A program made the position numbers and the translations under genes. 64,000 nt of DNA from Bacillus sp. EB600 (GTDB taxonomy: Bacteria > Bacillota > Bacilli > Bacillales > Cytobacillaceae). Shown here piece after piece: positions 33,229-43,121 of this stretch (its first letter is position 1; the number at the start of each line of letters is the position of its first letter). Location: contig NZ_JAEVLT010000012.1 in the NCBI RefSeq assembly GCF_024494385.1, forward strand, positions 58,334 to 122,333. The letters run 5' to 3'. The notes under the pieces were generated by a model. The model was not told the DNA's origin. It worked only from the letters and a program-made list of their open reading frames with translations, and made no database searches.

Positions 33229-34344
33229 TTATTTTCCTGGTTTCGGTGGTTTTGGTTTTCCTGGTTTCGGTGGTTTTGGTTTCCCTGGTTTCGGTGGTTT
33301 TGGTTTTCCTGGTTTCGGTGGTTTTGGTTTCCCTGGTTTCGGTGGTTTTGGTTTTCCTGGTTTCGGTGGTTTTGGTTTTCCTGGTTTCGGTGGTTTTGGT
33401 TTTCCTGGTTTCGGTGGTTTTGGTTTTCCTGGTTTCGATGGTTTTGGACATTCAGTTGATGTATCAGTATCAGTATCGGTTTCTGTCTCGGTCTCAGTTT
33501 GGGTCTGGGTATCAGTTTCTGTCTCGGTTTCTGTCTCAGTTTCCGTTTCCGTCTCGGTCTCGGTTTCGGTTTCGGTATCAGTTTCTGTCTCGGTCTCCGT
33601 TACCGTTTCTGTCTCGGTCTCAGTTTCAGTTTCCGTTTCCGTCTCGGTTTCTGTCTCGGTCTCCGTTTCGGTTTCGGTCTCCGTTTCCGTCTCGGTCTCG
33701 GTCTCCGTTTCGGTCTCGGTCTCCGTTTCGGTTTCGGTCTCCGTTTCTGTCTCGGTCTCGGTCTCCGTTTCGGTCTCGGTCTCCGTTTCGGTCTCCGTTT
33801 CGGTCTCCGTTTCGGTCTCCGTTTCGGTCTCCGTTTCGGTTTCCGTCTCCGTTTCCGTTTCGGTCTCCGTCTCGGTCTCCGTTTCGGTCTCGGGATCACT
33901 AGAAATAAAATAAACATTAAATATCCCAGGTAAACAAACGCCGTATCCATCCGGCAAATTTTCAAAATATAATCCATTAGTTTGTTGTGAAAATAGAGCT
34001 TCAGTTAACGGAAATGAAGGAGAACTAAGTTCAAAATGTTGACAATGACCAGGAAGGATTCGATGGGGGCTGAGATCTGTTATTACTGCTTGGTAATTTC
34101 CAAAACATTTTGGTTCACCTATGTCAATATCTAGCCTTGCATTAATATCTGTTTCCGAACCTTCGCCCGGAGGCAAAAGATAAATCGTTCCAGGTTTCGT
34201 TGTGTTGAAACAGATGGCTCCAATTTCTCCGGTAGTACCGTTATTACCTACTGTAATTATAACATTATTTGGACGCTCACTATTTTGAGTTATCTTTATG
34301 AAACCTGATATAGTTTCCCCTTCAGTGGATTTAAATATTGCCAT
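33229..34344 (-). CDS. Thr-Glu-repeat / Lys-Pro-Gly-repeat protein, candidate glycosylated surface protein
   Basis: A 371-residue protein (GAGGTG site). Residues 1-150 are a globular, Cys-containing domain starting MAIFKSTEGETISGFIKITQ; I do not recognise it. Residues about 151-297 are almost pure Thr-Glu dipeptides with some Asp and Gln. Residues about 298-371 are eight or nine units of KPGKPKPP (24 bases each). No signal peptide or LPXTG is visible, as is usual for exosporium or coat proteins assembled from the mother cell. The alternate Thr residues would suit O-glycosylation, and the gene sits between many glycosyltransferases. This role is inferred. The repeats keep other frames open, producing long false frames on both strands. 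Confidence 0.75.
   Translation of the reverse strand: MAIFKSTEGETISGFIKITQNSERPNNVIITVGNNGTTGEIGAICFNTTKPGTIYLLPPGEGSETDINARLDIDIGEPKCFGNYQAVITDLSPHRILPGHCQHFELSSPSFPLTEALFSQQTNGLYFENLPDGYGVCLPGIFNVYFISSDPETETETETETETETETETETETETETETETETETETETETETETETETETETETETETETETETETETETETETETETETETETETETETETETETVTETETETDTETETETETETETETETETETDTQTQTETETETDTDTDTSTECPKPSKPGKPKPPKPGKPKPPKPGKPKPPKPGKPKPPKPGKPKPPKPGKPKPPKPGKPKPPKPGKPKPPKPGK
33475..33895. repeat. Thr-Glu codon repeat tract
   Basis: About 420 bases in which 6-base units of the type GAGACG/GAAACC (minus strand) alternate. A related block in opposite orientation interrupts the gene at 55066-56043 (55726-55896). Confidence 0.9.
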
Positions 34345-34698
34345 ATCTGTTATTCACCTCTTTGAAAACATATTTTACAGCTCTTTATTTTAATTTTTAA
34401 TAGTAAATCTTTTCGATTGGACACAGACCTTCCTTTCCATTAATTTGAAAATAAACGTATTAATATTCTATTTCTTACACCGATTAAGGTTCATTAAATA
34501 AACAAATCAGCAGCCCATTCTAAGGAAATAAACACAGGAAATTCTTCAATTTGAATTTTTACGAATTTTATCAAAACAAATATGTTATATTATGAAATTT
34601 CTTTGAGGGATATTTGATAAAAAGTGCTTTTACCCTGGGAAATCTATTTAGACAAGCTATATAAGTTTCTATGGAATCCAATTTTAAAGGAGTTTGTT
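34345..34698. other. Gene-free stretch
   Basis: AT-rich; contains presumed promoter DNA of the gene ending at 33229. No other feature supported. Confidence 0.35.
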
Positions 34699-34905
34699 TT
34701 AATTAGGATGTGGATGTAATGATTCCGCACAACAGTCAAAGAGCATCAGGATTGGTAAATTAGAAATTTTTACAATTAAATTATACCTTGCAAGACTGGC
34801 ACCAAAGTTCAAGCATTCCGCTAATGTGTTCTCCTCATCCATACGATATACACGAATCTCCTCTTCATTTGGTACAAAATTGATATTACTTTTATTTAAA
34901 ATCAC
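34699..34905 (-). pseudogene. Family 2 glycosyltransferase fragment
   Basis: 68 codons: NINFVPNEEEIRVYRMDEEN, then TLAECLNFGASLARYNLIVK. This matches the part of GT2 enzymes just before the DxD motif (xLGxCLNxGxxxAxYxxIxKxDDDD). The frame leaves the family pattern after VKIS and stops, and no GT-A start is present. It is the remains of a transferase. Confidence 0.55.
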
Positions 34906-35083
34906 AGTAAGCTCTTTCTCTTCTACTCTTTGCCTTTAAAGTTGGCAATCAAGTTTTCTGCCATGTACTTGCCTGGATGTGCGTGTAACAACTGAAATCA
35001 TGTACTATATCTCCCCTTTTTACCCATTCCATTCTTTCCTATTTACATAGTATGTTAGTGAACTTAAAAACGAGAGGTGAGTC

Positions 35084-36049
35084 ATGAAGAAGAAAGTGTT
35101 AATTACCGGTGTTGCCGGTTTTCTCGGATCTCATCTGGCAAAGGATTTACTGGATGACGGTAATATATTGGTTGGAATTGATAATCTTTCATCTGGAAAA
35201 ATGACTAATATAACAAACCTGCCGGAAGACCGCTTTACTTTTATAAATATGGATGTGTGTTCTCCATTAGTTGCTACACATCCTGCTATACAAAACATCT
35301 CGGAAATCTATCATTTAGCTTCCCCTGCTTCCCCAAAATATTATCAGGCAGCTCCTTTTGATACCATTAATGTGAATACGATTGGCACGAAGAATATGCT
35401 GGAATTAGCCAGAAAAAACAATGCTAAGATGGTTTATACCAGTACAAGCGAGGCATATGGTGATCCGGAAGTTCATCCACAGCCTGAAACCTACAGGGGA
35501 AATGTCAATACATGGGGGCCCAGGGCGTGTTATGATGAGGCAAAGCGTCTTGGTGAAGTGCTTTGTTATGAGTTCTATAAGCAATATCAAACAAAGGTCA
35601 AAGTTGCCCGTATTTTTAATACCTATTCTGCTGGACTTGCCAATGATGACGGCAGAGTTATTTCAAATTTTGTCACTCAAGCATTAAAAGGAGACGATAT
35701 TACAGTTTATGGAGATGGAACACAAACACGCTCGTTTTGTTATGTGACCGATACCATAAGAGGCTTAAAGCTTTTGATGGAAAAGGATGAGGCAAACGGA
35801 GAAATTATTAATATCGGTAATCCTGTGGAATACTCTATTTTAAAAGTGGCACATTTGATAAAGGCTTTAGCTAACTCAACCAGCAAGATCACATTCCATC
35901 CACTTCCACAAGATGATCCGAAGGTCAGAAGACCTGTGATCGAAAAAGGAAAAGCACTTTTAGGCTGGAGTCCAACGGTTTCTTTGGTAGATGGTTTGAA
36001 GGAAACAATCCGTCAGTACAGGTTGAAGCTAAATCTTAATAAATCGTAA
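35084..36049 (+). CDS. UDP-glucuronate decarboxylase (UDP-xylose synthase)
   Basis: A 321-residue extended SDR enzyme (GAGAGGTGAG site). NAD-binding GVAGFLGSHL is at residues 9-18. The strongly diagnostic UXS segment is YTSTSEAYGDPEVHPQPETY followed by RGNVNTWGPRACYDEAKRLG, with the catalytic Tyr and Lys of YDEAK. It converts UDP-glucuronate to UDP-xylose with release of CO2. The substrate can come from the UDP-glucose dehydrogenase at 49236. Length fits bacterial UXS. A short hairpin follows. Confidence 0.9.
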   Translation: MKKKVLITGVAGFLGSHLAKDLLDDGNILVGIDNLSSGKMTNITNLPEDRFTFINMDVCSPLVATHPAIQNISEIYHLASPASPKYYQAAPFDTINVNTIGTKNMLELARKNNAKMVYTSTSEAYGDPEVHPQPETYRGNVNTWGPRACYDEAKRLGEVLCYEFYKQYQTKVKVARIFNTYSAGLANDDGRVISNFVTQALKGDDITVYGDGTQTRSFCYVTDTIRGLKLLMEKDEANGEIINIGNPVEYSILKVAHLIKALANSTSKITFHPLPQDDPKVRRPVIEKGKALLGWSPTVSLVDGLKETIRQYRLKLNLNKS

Positions 36050-36070
36050 AATAAGACTTTAATTTCATTG

Positions 36071-36100
36071 CCCGGTTGATTTTGTCCGGGTATTATTTTT
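36071..36100 (+). terminator. Terminator of the UXS gene
   Basis: CCCGG pairs with CCGGG, followed by a T-rich run. 36101-36472 holds no further supported gene. Confidence 0.55.
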
Positions 36101-36472
36101 TAATCAAACATTAAATATAATAAAATATTCTTTATTCCCTTCCAGTTGCCTTCTTCTAAAAATAGTAGCAGAATTTATTTACTTTTTCATTTTGAAGTAA
36201 AATAATACCATTTGCCTGAAAAGATTTTACTGCTTTTATTGCAGCCCCGACCTTGTTGTTAATGCTGGCATAAATAACAATAACATTTTTGGGGAAATAG
36301 CCAATTTCCCCCTTGTAATGATGAAGTCCTAATCAAATTACTTTTAAAATGCATACCTTATAGAGGCAAAGAATTTTATATATGGTAAATAAAAGCTTTG
36401 ATTACTAAAAATTCTAACAAGTATCAATATGGCAAAAATCTGGGAAGTGCCATCAAAGAAAGGAGCATTATA

Positions 36473-37354
36473 TTGAAAGGAATTATAGTTGCTGGGGGCA
36501 GTGGATCACGACTTAGTCCTTTAACAAAAGTAATTTCAAAATCACTTTTACCTGTCTATGATAAACCGATGATATATTACCCCCTTTTAATTCTAATGGA
36601 GGCAGGTATACGTGAAATATTAATTGTAACAACTCCCCAGGATAAATTAAGATTTATGAACTTATTAGGAAATGGATCGCACTTAGGGATTTCTATATGC
36701 TATGAAGTAGAGCCATCACCAAAAGGGATTGCACAGGCTTTTATTATCGGAGAGCAATTTATTGGTAATGATAATGTTGCTTTAATATTGGGTGATAATA
36801 TTCTTTTTGGAAATGGACTATCAGAGCGGTTACAAAAATCAATCACTAAGAAAACAGGTGCTACCATTTTTGGGTATTATGTAAATGATCCCAAAAGGTT
36901 TGGAGTGGTAGAATTTGATCAAAGTGGTAAAGCTATTTCCATTGAAGAGAAACCCAAAAATCCAAAATCCAACTACGCGGTAATAGGATTGTATTTTTAT
37001 GACAACCGGGTAGTAGAAATAGCAAAAAATTTAAAACCATCCGAACGAGGAGAATTGGAAATTACCGATATTAACAAGAGCTATTTATTTATGGACGAGC
37101 TGGATGTTGAAATGTTAGGAGAAGGATTTACTTGTATTGATTCCGGTACTCCTAGCTCATTGTTTGAAGCTTCACAATGTATAAAAGAATTAGAAGAAAA
37201 CTTAAATATTAAAATTGGATGCATAGAGGAAGTAGCTTTTAAAAAGGGATATATTAACGAAGAGCAGTTATTTTTATTAGCCACTTCGCTCCTTAAAACT
37301 GATTATGGAAAATACTTGATGAAGATTGCAACAGAAAATAAAGATAAAATCTAA
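36473..37354 (+). CDS. Glucose-1-phosphate thymidylyltransferase (RfbA/RmlA-like)
   Basis: A 293-residue protein from TTG 36473, placed 8 bases after AAAGGAG; the codons from 36398 lie outside the family alignment. The N-terminus [20 protein letters not shown] followed by [17 protein letters not shown] is the nucleotidyltransferase signature. [10 protein letters not shown] and [20 protein letters not shown] are also typical. It makes dTDP-glucose from dTTP and glucose-1-phosphate. The other dTDP-rhamnose genes (rmlB, C, D) are not in this window. Confidence 0.9.
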   Translation: MKGIIVAGGSGSRLSPLTKVISKSLLPVYDKPMIYYPLLILMEAGIREILIVTTPQDKLRFMNLLGNGSHLGISICYEVEPSPKGIAQAFIIGEQFIGNDNVALILGDNILFGNGLSERLQKSITKKTGATIFGYYVNDPKRFGVVEFDQSGKAISIEEKPKNPKSNYAVIGLYFYDNRVVEIAKNLKPSERGELEITDINKSYLFMDELDVEMLGEGFTCIDSGTPSSLFEASQCIKELEENLNIKIGCIEEVAFKKGYINEEQLFLLATSLLKTDYGKYLMKIATENKDKI

Positions 37355-37685
37355 ATAAAAAAATTTAACTCTTACTGCTTTTTCCTACTATATTAAGCAA
37401 ATCCTCCTTTTCATTACTACAAATAAATAACCTCTAACTATTCAAAACATTCCTAAAAAAATTTCAAAAATGGCAAGTAAAAAAAAAAATTATGACATCT
37501 TTATTCTTTATAGCTTGATCGAAAATAACCGTTAACCATGTGCAACCAAGTGGACAAGGACAGAGAAAACCTGTATTTTCCTTGAACATTGGGCCGACGG
37601 TACCCAGCCTTTCTTAAACAAATATTTATATAAAATATGTGAAACAAGTTTTTAAGTATAAAGACATAACAGAGGGTGAAAAAGG
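37355..37685. other. Gene-free stretch
   Basis: No supported gene; the GAGGGTGAAAAAGG ribosome site for 37686 lies at the right end. Confidence 0.4.
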
Positions 37686-38600
37686 TTGAAAGTTCTTGTT
37701 ACAGGTGGATTAGGTTTCATCGGGTCACATCTTGTTGACCAATATATTCTTTACGGATATGACGTGGTTATTCTGGATAATCTTTCAACTGGTTCTTTGT
37801 CTAACCTTAATCCAGATACCAGTCTTATCAACATGTCTCTTTTGGATAATACACTCGCGGATTGTTTGCATAAAGAAAAACCGGATATTATAAGCCACCA
37901 GGCCGCACAAGTAAATGTAAGAACTTCGGTCACTAATCCTATTTACGATGTAGAAACAAACTTGCTTGGGACAATTCGTTTGCTTCAAGCAGCAGGTCAA
38001 GTTGGGATAAAAAAATTCATATTCGCTTCTTCAGGCGGTACTGTTTACGGTCAAACTCCTGAAATAGCTTTACCAGAAACATTTAATACTAAACCTGTTT
38101 CACCATACGGTATTAACAAACTTGCATCTGAATTTTATGTTGACTTCTACGCTAAACAATACGGTTTTCAATCTATCATTCTGCGTTATTCAAACGTATA
38201 TGGATCAAGGCAAAATCCAGCTTCAGAATCCGGGGTAGTTTCTATCATTAAAAACCGTTTACAAAGTGGTCTGCCTCCCGTTATTTATGGCGATGGGGAG
38301 CAAATTCGTGATTATATCCATGTCAGTGATGTCACTGCCGCAAATATACTGGTTAGCCAATTGGATTCTCCAAAACATGAAATTTTCAATGTAGGAACAG
38401 GCAAAGGAACGTCATTAAATGAGCTTCTTGCCTTGTTCTATCCATTTTATCCTGATGCAAAACCCCCGGTTTATACAGATGCTAAAGCATGTGATCTCGG
38501 TTTCAACGTATTATCGATTAACAAATTAACTTCCTTAGGATGGCCTCCCCAAATCAGCCTCAAAGAAGGCATTAAACAACTCTGCCAAGAACATGATTAA
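37686..38600 (+). CDS. NAD-dependent UDP-glucose 4-epimerase-like protein
   Basis: A 304-residue extended SDR protein from TTG 37686. It has GGLGFIGSHLVDQYI at residues 7-21, DNLSTGSLSNLN, the active-site SSGGTVYG and PYGINKLASE (Tyr, Lys), and RYSNVYGSRQNP, typical of GalE-like epimerases. It is shorter than classical GalE (about 330), so the substrate may be UDP-GlcNAc, UDP-xylose/arabinose or UDP-Glc. A strong terminator follows. Confidence 0.85.
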   Translation: MKVLVTGGLGFIGSHLVDQYILYGYDVVILDNLSTGSLSNLNPDTSLINMSLLDNTLADCLHKEKPDIISHQAAQVNVRTSVTNPIYDVETNLLGTIRLLQAAGQVGIKKFIFASSGGTVYGQTPEIALPETFNTKPVSPYGINKLASEFYVDFYAKQYGFQSIILRYSNVYGSRQNPASESGVVSIIKNRLQSGLPPVIYGDGEQIRDYIHVSDVTAANILVSQLDSPKHEIFNVGTGKGTSLNELLALFYPFYPDAKPPVYTDAKACDLGFNVLSINKLTSLGWPPQISLKEGIKQLCQEHD

Positions 38601-38613
38601 AGAACCAGAGTGT

Positions 38614-38653
38614 GACAAAAAGGCATCCGATTCGGATGCCTTTTGTCTTTTTT
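38614..38653 (+). terminator. Strong terminator of the epimerase gene
   Basis: GACAAAAAGGCATCCGA pairs with TCGGATGCCTTTTGTC, followed by Ts. Confidence 0.9.
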
Positions 38654-39334
38654 ATACAATTTAGGGTTTAAAATAACGCACAGGCCATATTTAAAACCGT
38701 TGCTGGACTTATATACTAATGGAACACTATCAGTCTAAAACTTAATTTGCAATTATTACATTTAAGTATCTTCCCTCCAAATGGTTATACTTTCTTATTA
38801 AAAAAATTCGTTTTGTAACTTGTGCCCTTTTTTGAAATCATCCATAGTAGTTTTGAACATAACTTCTTGGTTTTCTTTACTAGAGATCTCCAAAAATCTC
38901 TACCATTTAAAAGTAGATTGACACTGATTTGCTCAATCCTTTAATACCAGACAAGCTTTCATTGAGTTCCAATCTAATCGTTATCTGGGTTTTCTCCAAC
39001 TAATATTTTAATAGGTTGTGGACCGGAAATGATTACTATAAAAAACAGCAAAAATCTCACAATACATAGGTATATACCGTTTCATAATACACATGATGGT
39101 CATAAAATAAAGTACATGGTATTAAGAGATATGTATTTAGTTTTAACTGGATGTTTCGACAGAGTATGGACCTTGAAAATTAAGAATGGACGAGTATTAA
39201 GCATTCAGTCCCTATAAAATAAACGCCGACAAATTGTGTCCATCATTTTAAAATCACTAAAACATGGCAAACAATGGGGGACTACTAAGTAAATAAAAAT
39301 CCGTATTAAAAAATGTTTGAAAGGAAAATGATAA
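38654..39334. other. Gene-poor stretch
   Basis: A 62-codon frame at 39029-39217 (MITIKNSKNLTIHRYIPFHN) has GGACCGGAA upstream but no recognisable family; it may be a small gene or chance. Nothing else is supported. Confidence 0.3.
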
Positions 39335-40051
39335 GTGAGCGAAAAGATTCCATTCAAGGATTTTACCTTAACTCCTAAGAGCAATACGATTATTTGCAAT
39401 ATAGCTACAGCAGATCATTACAAAGATTTAAGAGATATCATGGAACCAACCGTAATCTATTACGGTAATCTCCACCAAATAGATACTCTTCTACTCACAG
39501 AAAGACTTGTTCCAGAAAGGCCGGCAGCATGGGATAGAATTGTCTTATTATACAATTTATTACGATTTTATGAAATTGTAATCTGGTTAGATGCGGATAC
39601 TGTAATTGTTGACCCTCGAATTGATATTCGCTGTGAATTAGATTCTTGTTTTCCTGTGCAAATGGTTACACATTATTCTAGGGTTCCCATTTTTCCAAAT
39701 ACTGGGGTTTTGGTGGCAAAACGTGATCATCAAACAGAAGAGTTTCTGGAAGCTGTTTGGAATCAAACAGACAGAATCAATCATCAATGGTGGGAGCAAC
39801 AGGCCGTTTTAGACCTGCTTGGTTTTGTCAATAATTATCACAGCATCTTTGCATATAATGGACCAACAAAATACAGTTCGATGATCGGTTTGTTGGATAT
39901 TAAATGGAACAGCAGACCCACGGATCAGGAAATAGCGGAAAGTCCGGTTATCATGCATTATTGTGGTATGCACCCCTTTGATAAACGACTGGAAGAAATG
40001 AAAAAAGGATATAAGGCTTTCCTCCAAAGAATAGGAGAAATTTCCAGTTAA
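39335..40051 (+). CDS. Glycosyltransferase of the galactosyltransferase/GT34-like type
   Basis: A 238-residue GT-A protein from GTG 39335 (AAAGGAAA 9 bases upstream). The metal-binding motif is VIWLDADTVIVDPRID, and the acceptor-side pattern FPNTGVLVAKR followed by WWEQQAVLDLLG is typical of GMA12/GT34-like and related transferases. The C-terminal IMHYCGMHPFDKR holds the usual His. It stands alone. A dead relative with the same NTGVLIIPK pattern lies at 47929-48738. Confidence 0.75.
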   Translation: MSEKIPFKDFTLTPKSNTIICNIATADHYKDLRDIMEPTVIYYGNLHQIDTLLLTERLVPERPAAWDRIVLLYNLLRFYEIVIWLDADTVIVDPRIDIRCELDSCFPVQMVTHYSRVPIFPNTGVLVAKRDHQTEEFLEAVWNQTDRINHQWWEQQAVLDLLGFVNNYHSIFAYNGPTKYSSMIGLLDIKWNSRPTDQEIAESPVIMHYCGMHPFDKRLEEMKKGYKAFLQRIGEISS

Positions 40052-40704
40052 AATGCAAGAATCAATTGATATTTATAGGATAATGATTGATCAGTTTGAT
40101 TCCGGAATTGCCCTTTCTTGGACAGCCCTTAATAAATGCCCATCTGTAGTATAGAATGGGACTTGCCTTGCCACGCTAAACGATGGCCAATTGGATGATT
40201 CAAGGAGCAGATTAATGGCTGTATCCCGTATATGATCGGATGCATCAACTTCTTCTGAAGCTTGATATTTTGCATACCGATGAAACCACCTTACAGGTAC
40301 TGCGTGAATCAGGTCGGACAGCCACTCCCCAATATTGATTTGACAGATGAAAATGCCATGGACCAATTACTCCCCTGGTCAACAATACCTCCACTAACTT
40401 GCATAGCCTTTAACAATGTTACCTAAATAATACTTCAAGTCCCAACCTTCTAATAGGTGGGGACTAGTTGACTTTTACGTACATACAAATGCATCATTCT
40501 TGCATTAAAGTAGAATAAGCCGATGAATTTCACTGGCTATTTATTATTGCCAAAAAAACTGTAAAAATACCCGCGTTATTTTTACAGTTTCATACTCGAA
40601 TCATATTCCATTAGCTATGATGAAATTAGCAAATTCTGAAAAGGAACACTATACGGATTCTTAATAATACTTCGCCTAGTAGGAGTGGAAGTTTTTACGT
40701 AATG
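40052..40704. other. Gene-poor stretch with an unrecognised minus-strand frame (40091-40366)
   Basis: The frame 40366-40091 encodes 91 residues (VRWFHRYAKYQASEEVDASD, then NLLLESSNWPSFSVARQVPF) with coding-like composition but no good ribosome site and no recognised family. It may be a gene remnant. Nothing else was found up to the insertion-like element. Confidence 0.3.
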
Positions 40705-41313
40705 TCATTTCACCCACATATTTATTATCAAATAAGCAGAAACTTCCTCTTTTGATAACGGTTGAATCTCATACTTCATAATCACTCTCTGAGACAGGGG
40801 ACGATGATGATTTAATACTAATCGACTTTTTAAATGGGGTAATCCAGACAAAACTAAGATAAATGGGTTAGTAGAATCCAGTTGAAAGTTAAACAAAATC
40901 GCGATATCCTGCAAAAATGCGTCCTTTGCCATGTTAAAAACAGGAGTAATCTTTCGTTCTCCGGCTAATCGTTCAATTCCTTGTTGGATTTGCCTGAACA
41001 GATCGACTTTACGAAACTTTGGTTCCTCTCCCAATCCATATGCTAATCCACGATAAAAATCCATAACTCCACCCGTTGAGAGAGGAAAATACATTACCTG
41101 GTACAGGGACTGGCTTAGGGATTCCTTAAAGGACCGTAAGGTAAATGTTTTACCTACGCCGGGATCGCCAATAAGGAGACCGATTCCATTTGATTTTTGC
41201 AAGTAGTTTAATGCTCTTGTTGCCCCTTGATAATCCGTTGAGAGATACGCTTCCGAAGGCTGAATATCCTTTGAAAATGGCGCCTTGGCCAAGAAGTAGA
41301 AGGATTTATACAT
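40705..41313 (-). pseudogene. ExeA-like AAA ATPase of the insertion element, truncated
   Basis: Starts MYKSFYFLAKAPFSKDIQPS at ATG 41313. Walker A is GLLIGDPGVGKTFTL near residue 54. Where relatives have the Walker B segment IILDEAQFL, this copy has VFNMAKDAFLQ, so hydrolysis is probably lost. The C-terminus stops at SAYLIINMWVK, about 50 residues short of related proteins (usually about 265). Such ATPases assist target selection by the partner transposase. Confidence 0.75.
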
Positions 41314-42317
41314 GACCCTGTTCTTCCTTTTCATCAACTGCTGAAGACATTAAAAACGGTGAGCGAACTCGTTTGGCATGTGCGTTATCTTTCATGGAAA
41401 CTAGAGTTGCTTCAGCTACTTTTTTATCATTCTCAAATATATAAACTCCTTTTTCATCCAGCCTTACATCGATGGAATGACCGATAAAGCATGAAGGTAC
41501 TTCGTAGAGTTGTTTATTTAAGGTAATGGTGCCATCAGCTTTAACCTTACGCTGCTCGCGTTTCAGGAAGATTGTATCCAAAATGGACGGATCCTCTAAA
41601 AAGGTTATATCTTTTAATTGAGATTGAAAAACTTCATGAGGTGTTTTGCCATCTAAATAGGAATGTACTTTGCGATGGTACTCTTCTTCTAACCAACGCC
41701 AGAACCTTTCATTCAATTCTCAAAGGGCATCGTGTGGGCTAGTGTGATTCCCAACTGTGCACACACATATTGCAATGTTTCAGATCGATAGATCTTCCCA
41801 TTATCCGCATAGATGATGGTTGGTTTTCCCCTTCGGATTAACGCTTCCTTTGTCACCACCCTTAATCCGTCAAATTTCTCTGACGAGAAAAATTGTGCAA
41901 ATGTCTTTTTCATTTTCCCATTGATGGGGACGTATGCCCCGTGTGATAAATCTCCCTGCCATAACACATTTACTTTCTCATGAGAAAATCGCTTTCTTTC
42001 AGGAGTTGCTAGAATTTGTTTCCCTACAAGGTTGTGTTTTTTTAGTAACCGATTTATAGTAGAGTAAGGATATTTGTTCTTTATTTATTTCTCCGTGCTC
42101 AATTAGCTGTTCGTAAAAAACGCTAACCGGCATATGGAGATTTTTTTTTCGGATTTCTAAGATTAGCTCCTGATCATCTGGCGATAATCTTCGAGAATTC
42201 CCTCTGTCCCCACGCTTCTTTGGTTTTAATGCCTCAAACCCATTTCGACGATAATGAAGAAGCCATTCAAAGCCATTCATGTACTGTTTTTATTTGTTCT
42301 CGTTCTTTTTCATTCAT
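41306..42317 (-). pseudogene. DDE (rve-type) transposase of the insertion element, multiply disrupted
   Basis: The start is MNEKEREQIKTVHE at ATG 42317 (GGAGGAAG site). A frameshift leads to FEWLLHYRRNGFEALKPKKR. Another near 42068 leads to INRLLKKHNLVGKQILATPE and VLWQGDLSHGAYV, which holds the first catalytic Asp. In-frame deletion after GKMKK removes the second Asp region. YADNGKIYRS remains, and a further deletion with frameshift joins HTMPFE to NERFWRWLEEEYHRK. The C-terminal barrel ends at 41306, overlapping the ATPase start. Confidence 0.8.
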
Positions 42318-42451
42318 GGAATCTTCCTCCTTTTTGTAGAAGGACAACCGGTTATCCATGTTTAATAATCTACTTTCTTTGCCATTTTTTGACGATGAAA
42401 AATCTGTGTGGGGACGAACAATATTTTTTAATCCCCCTCAATATGGTAGAA

Positions 42452-42983
42452 TTATTTTGCCATAAAATGTTTTGATAAATGGCCCCAGCTCCTTCGTAAG
42501 AAGGGGGATTCGCCAAAGTTCAGGATCATTATCATGTATTTTATGGCCTCTTTTTTTCTGTCCTCCGATACTCCCAATATTAGACCTGAGTCTACAAAAA
42601 AACTATGTATCCAGTGAAGATATTTATAGTAACGTATTAAGTGAAGCCGCAATAATTGTCGGCTGCTATTTATCTTTTTCCTCTGAAGAAAATCATGTAT
42701 TCGCTTTAATATTGTATGGATCGTATGTTGAAAATATGGGATTAGAAAGTCCGGAAGGACGGAAATACTCTTCTTACATACTAAGTATTTTAGTCGGCAT
42801 ATTGGGATTTTCATTATTTCCTCGTCTGTTAGCCCAAACCTCCAATAATATCCGTTTCTATGAATATTCCCATGAGCAATGCATTTACAATTAGGACATT
42901 TATCTAATACAGGAAAGTCATTTTCCTTTCCCCCTTGCGGCATATTCCGTTAAGTCAATTCCGAAATCATGAGAACTGACCAT
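42452..42983 (-). pseudogene. DUF6431-like element protein, frameshifted
   Basis: Starts MVSSHDFGIDLTEYAARG at ATG 42983 (GGGGAG site). A frameshift at the run GGGGGAAAGG near 42920-42930 passes to DFPVLDKCPNCKCIAHGNIH, a zinc-ribbon-like segment with CxxC, then ICRLKYLVCKKSISVLPDFL and IPYFQHTIHTI. These match DUF6431 proteins that travel with DDE insertion elements. The function within the element is not known. Confidence 0.65.
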
Positions 42984-43121
42984 AAAAAAAACTCCCCTCA
43001 TATAATATGCGGAAAATTTAGCATATTAATCCAGGAAAGTATAGAATTTAATCTGTAGGAATTTGAAAAAATCCTCCACTTTTAAGAGGAAATAAAGTGC
43101 CTGTTTACAGAAATAGATATC

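Larger units (their letters stand above)
40705..42983 (-). mobile_element. Decayed insertion element: DUF6431 protein, DDE transposase and ExeA-like ATPase
   Basis: Three minus-strand genes in the order DUF6431-like protein, DDE transposase, ExeA/TnsC-like ATPase form a known type of insertion element in Bacillaceae. All three are damaged. Terminal inverted repeats were not identified, so the outer borders are those of the genes. Confidence 0.75.

Noticed and set aside
33202..33977. Long frames on both strands (Phe-Gly-Gly-Phe-Gly, Ser-Val repeats, Arg-Pro-Lys repeats)
   Set aside because: They are other-frame readings of the repeats in the gene at 33229-34344. The minus-strand frame with a unique N-terminal domain and GAGGTG site is the real one.
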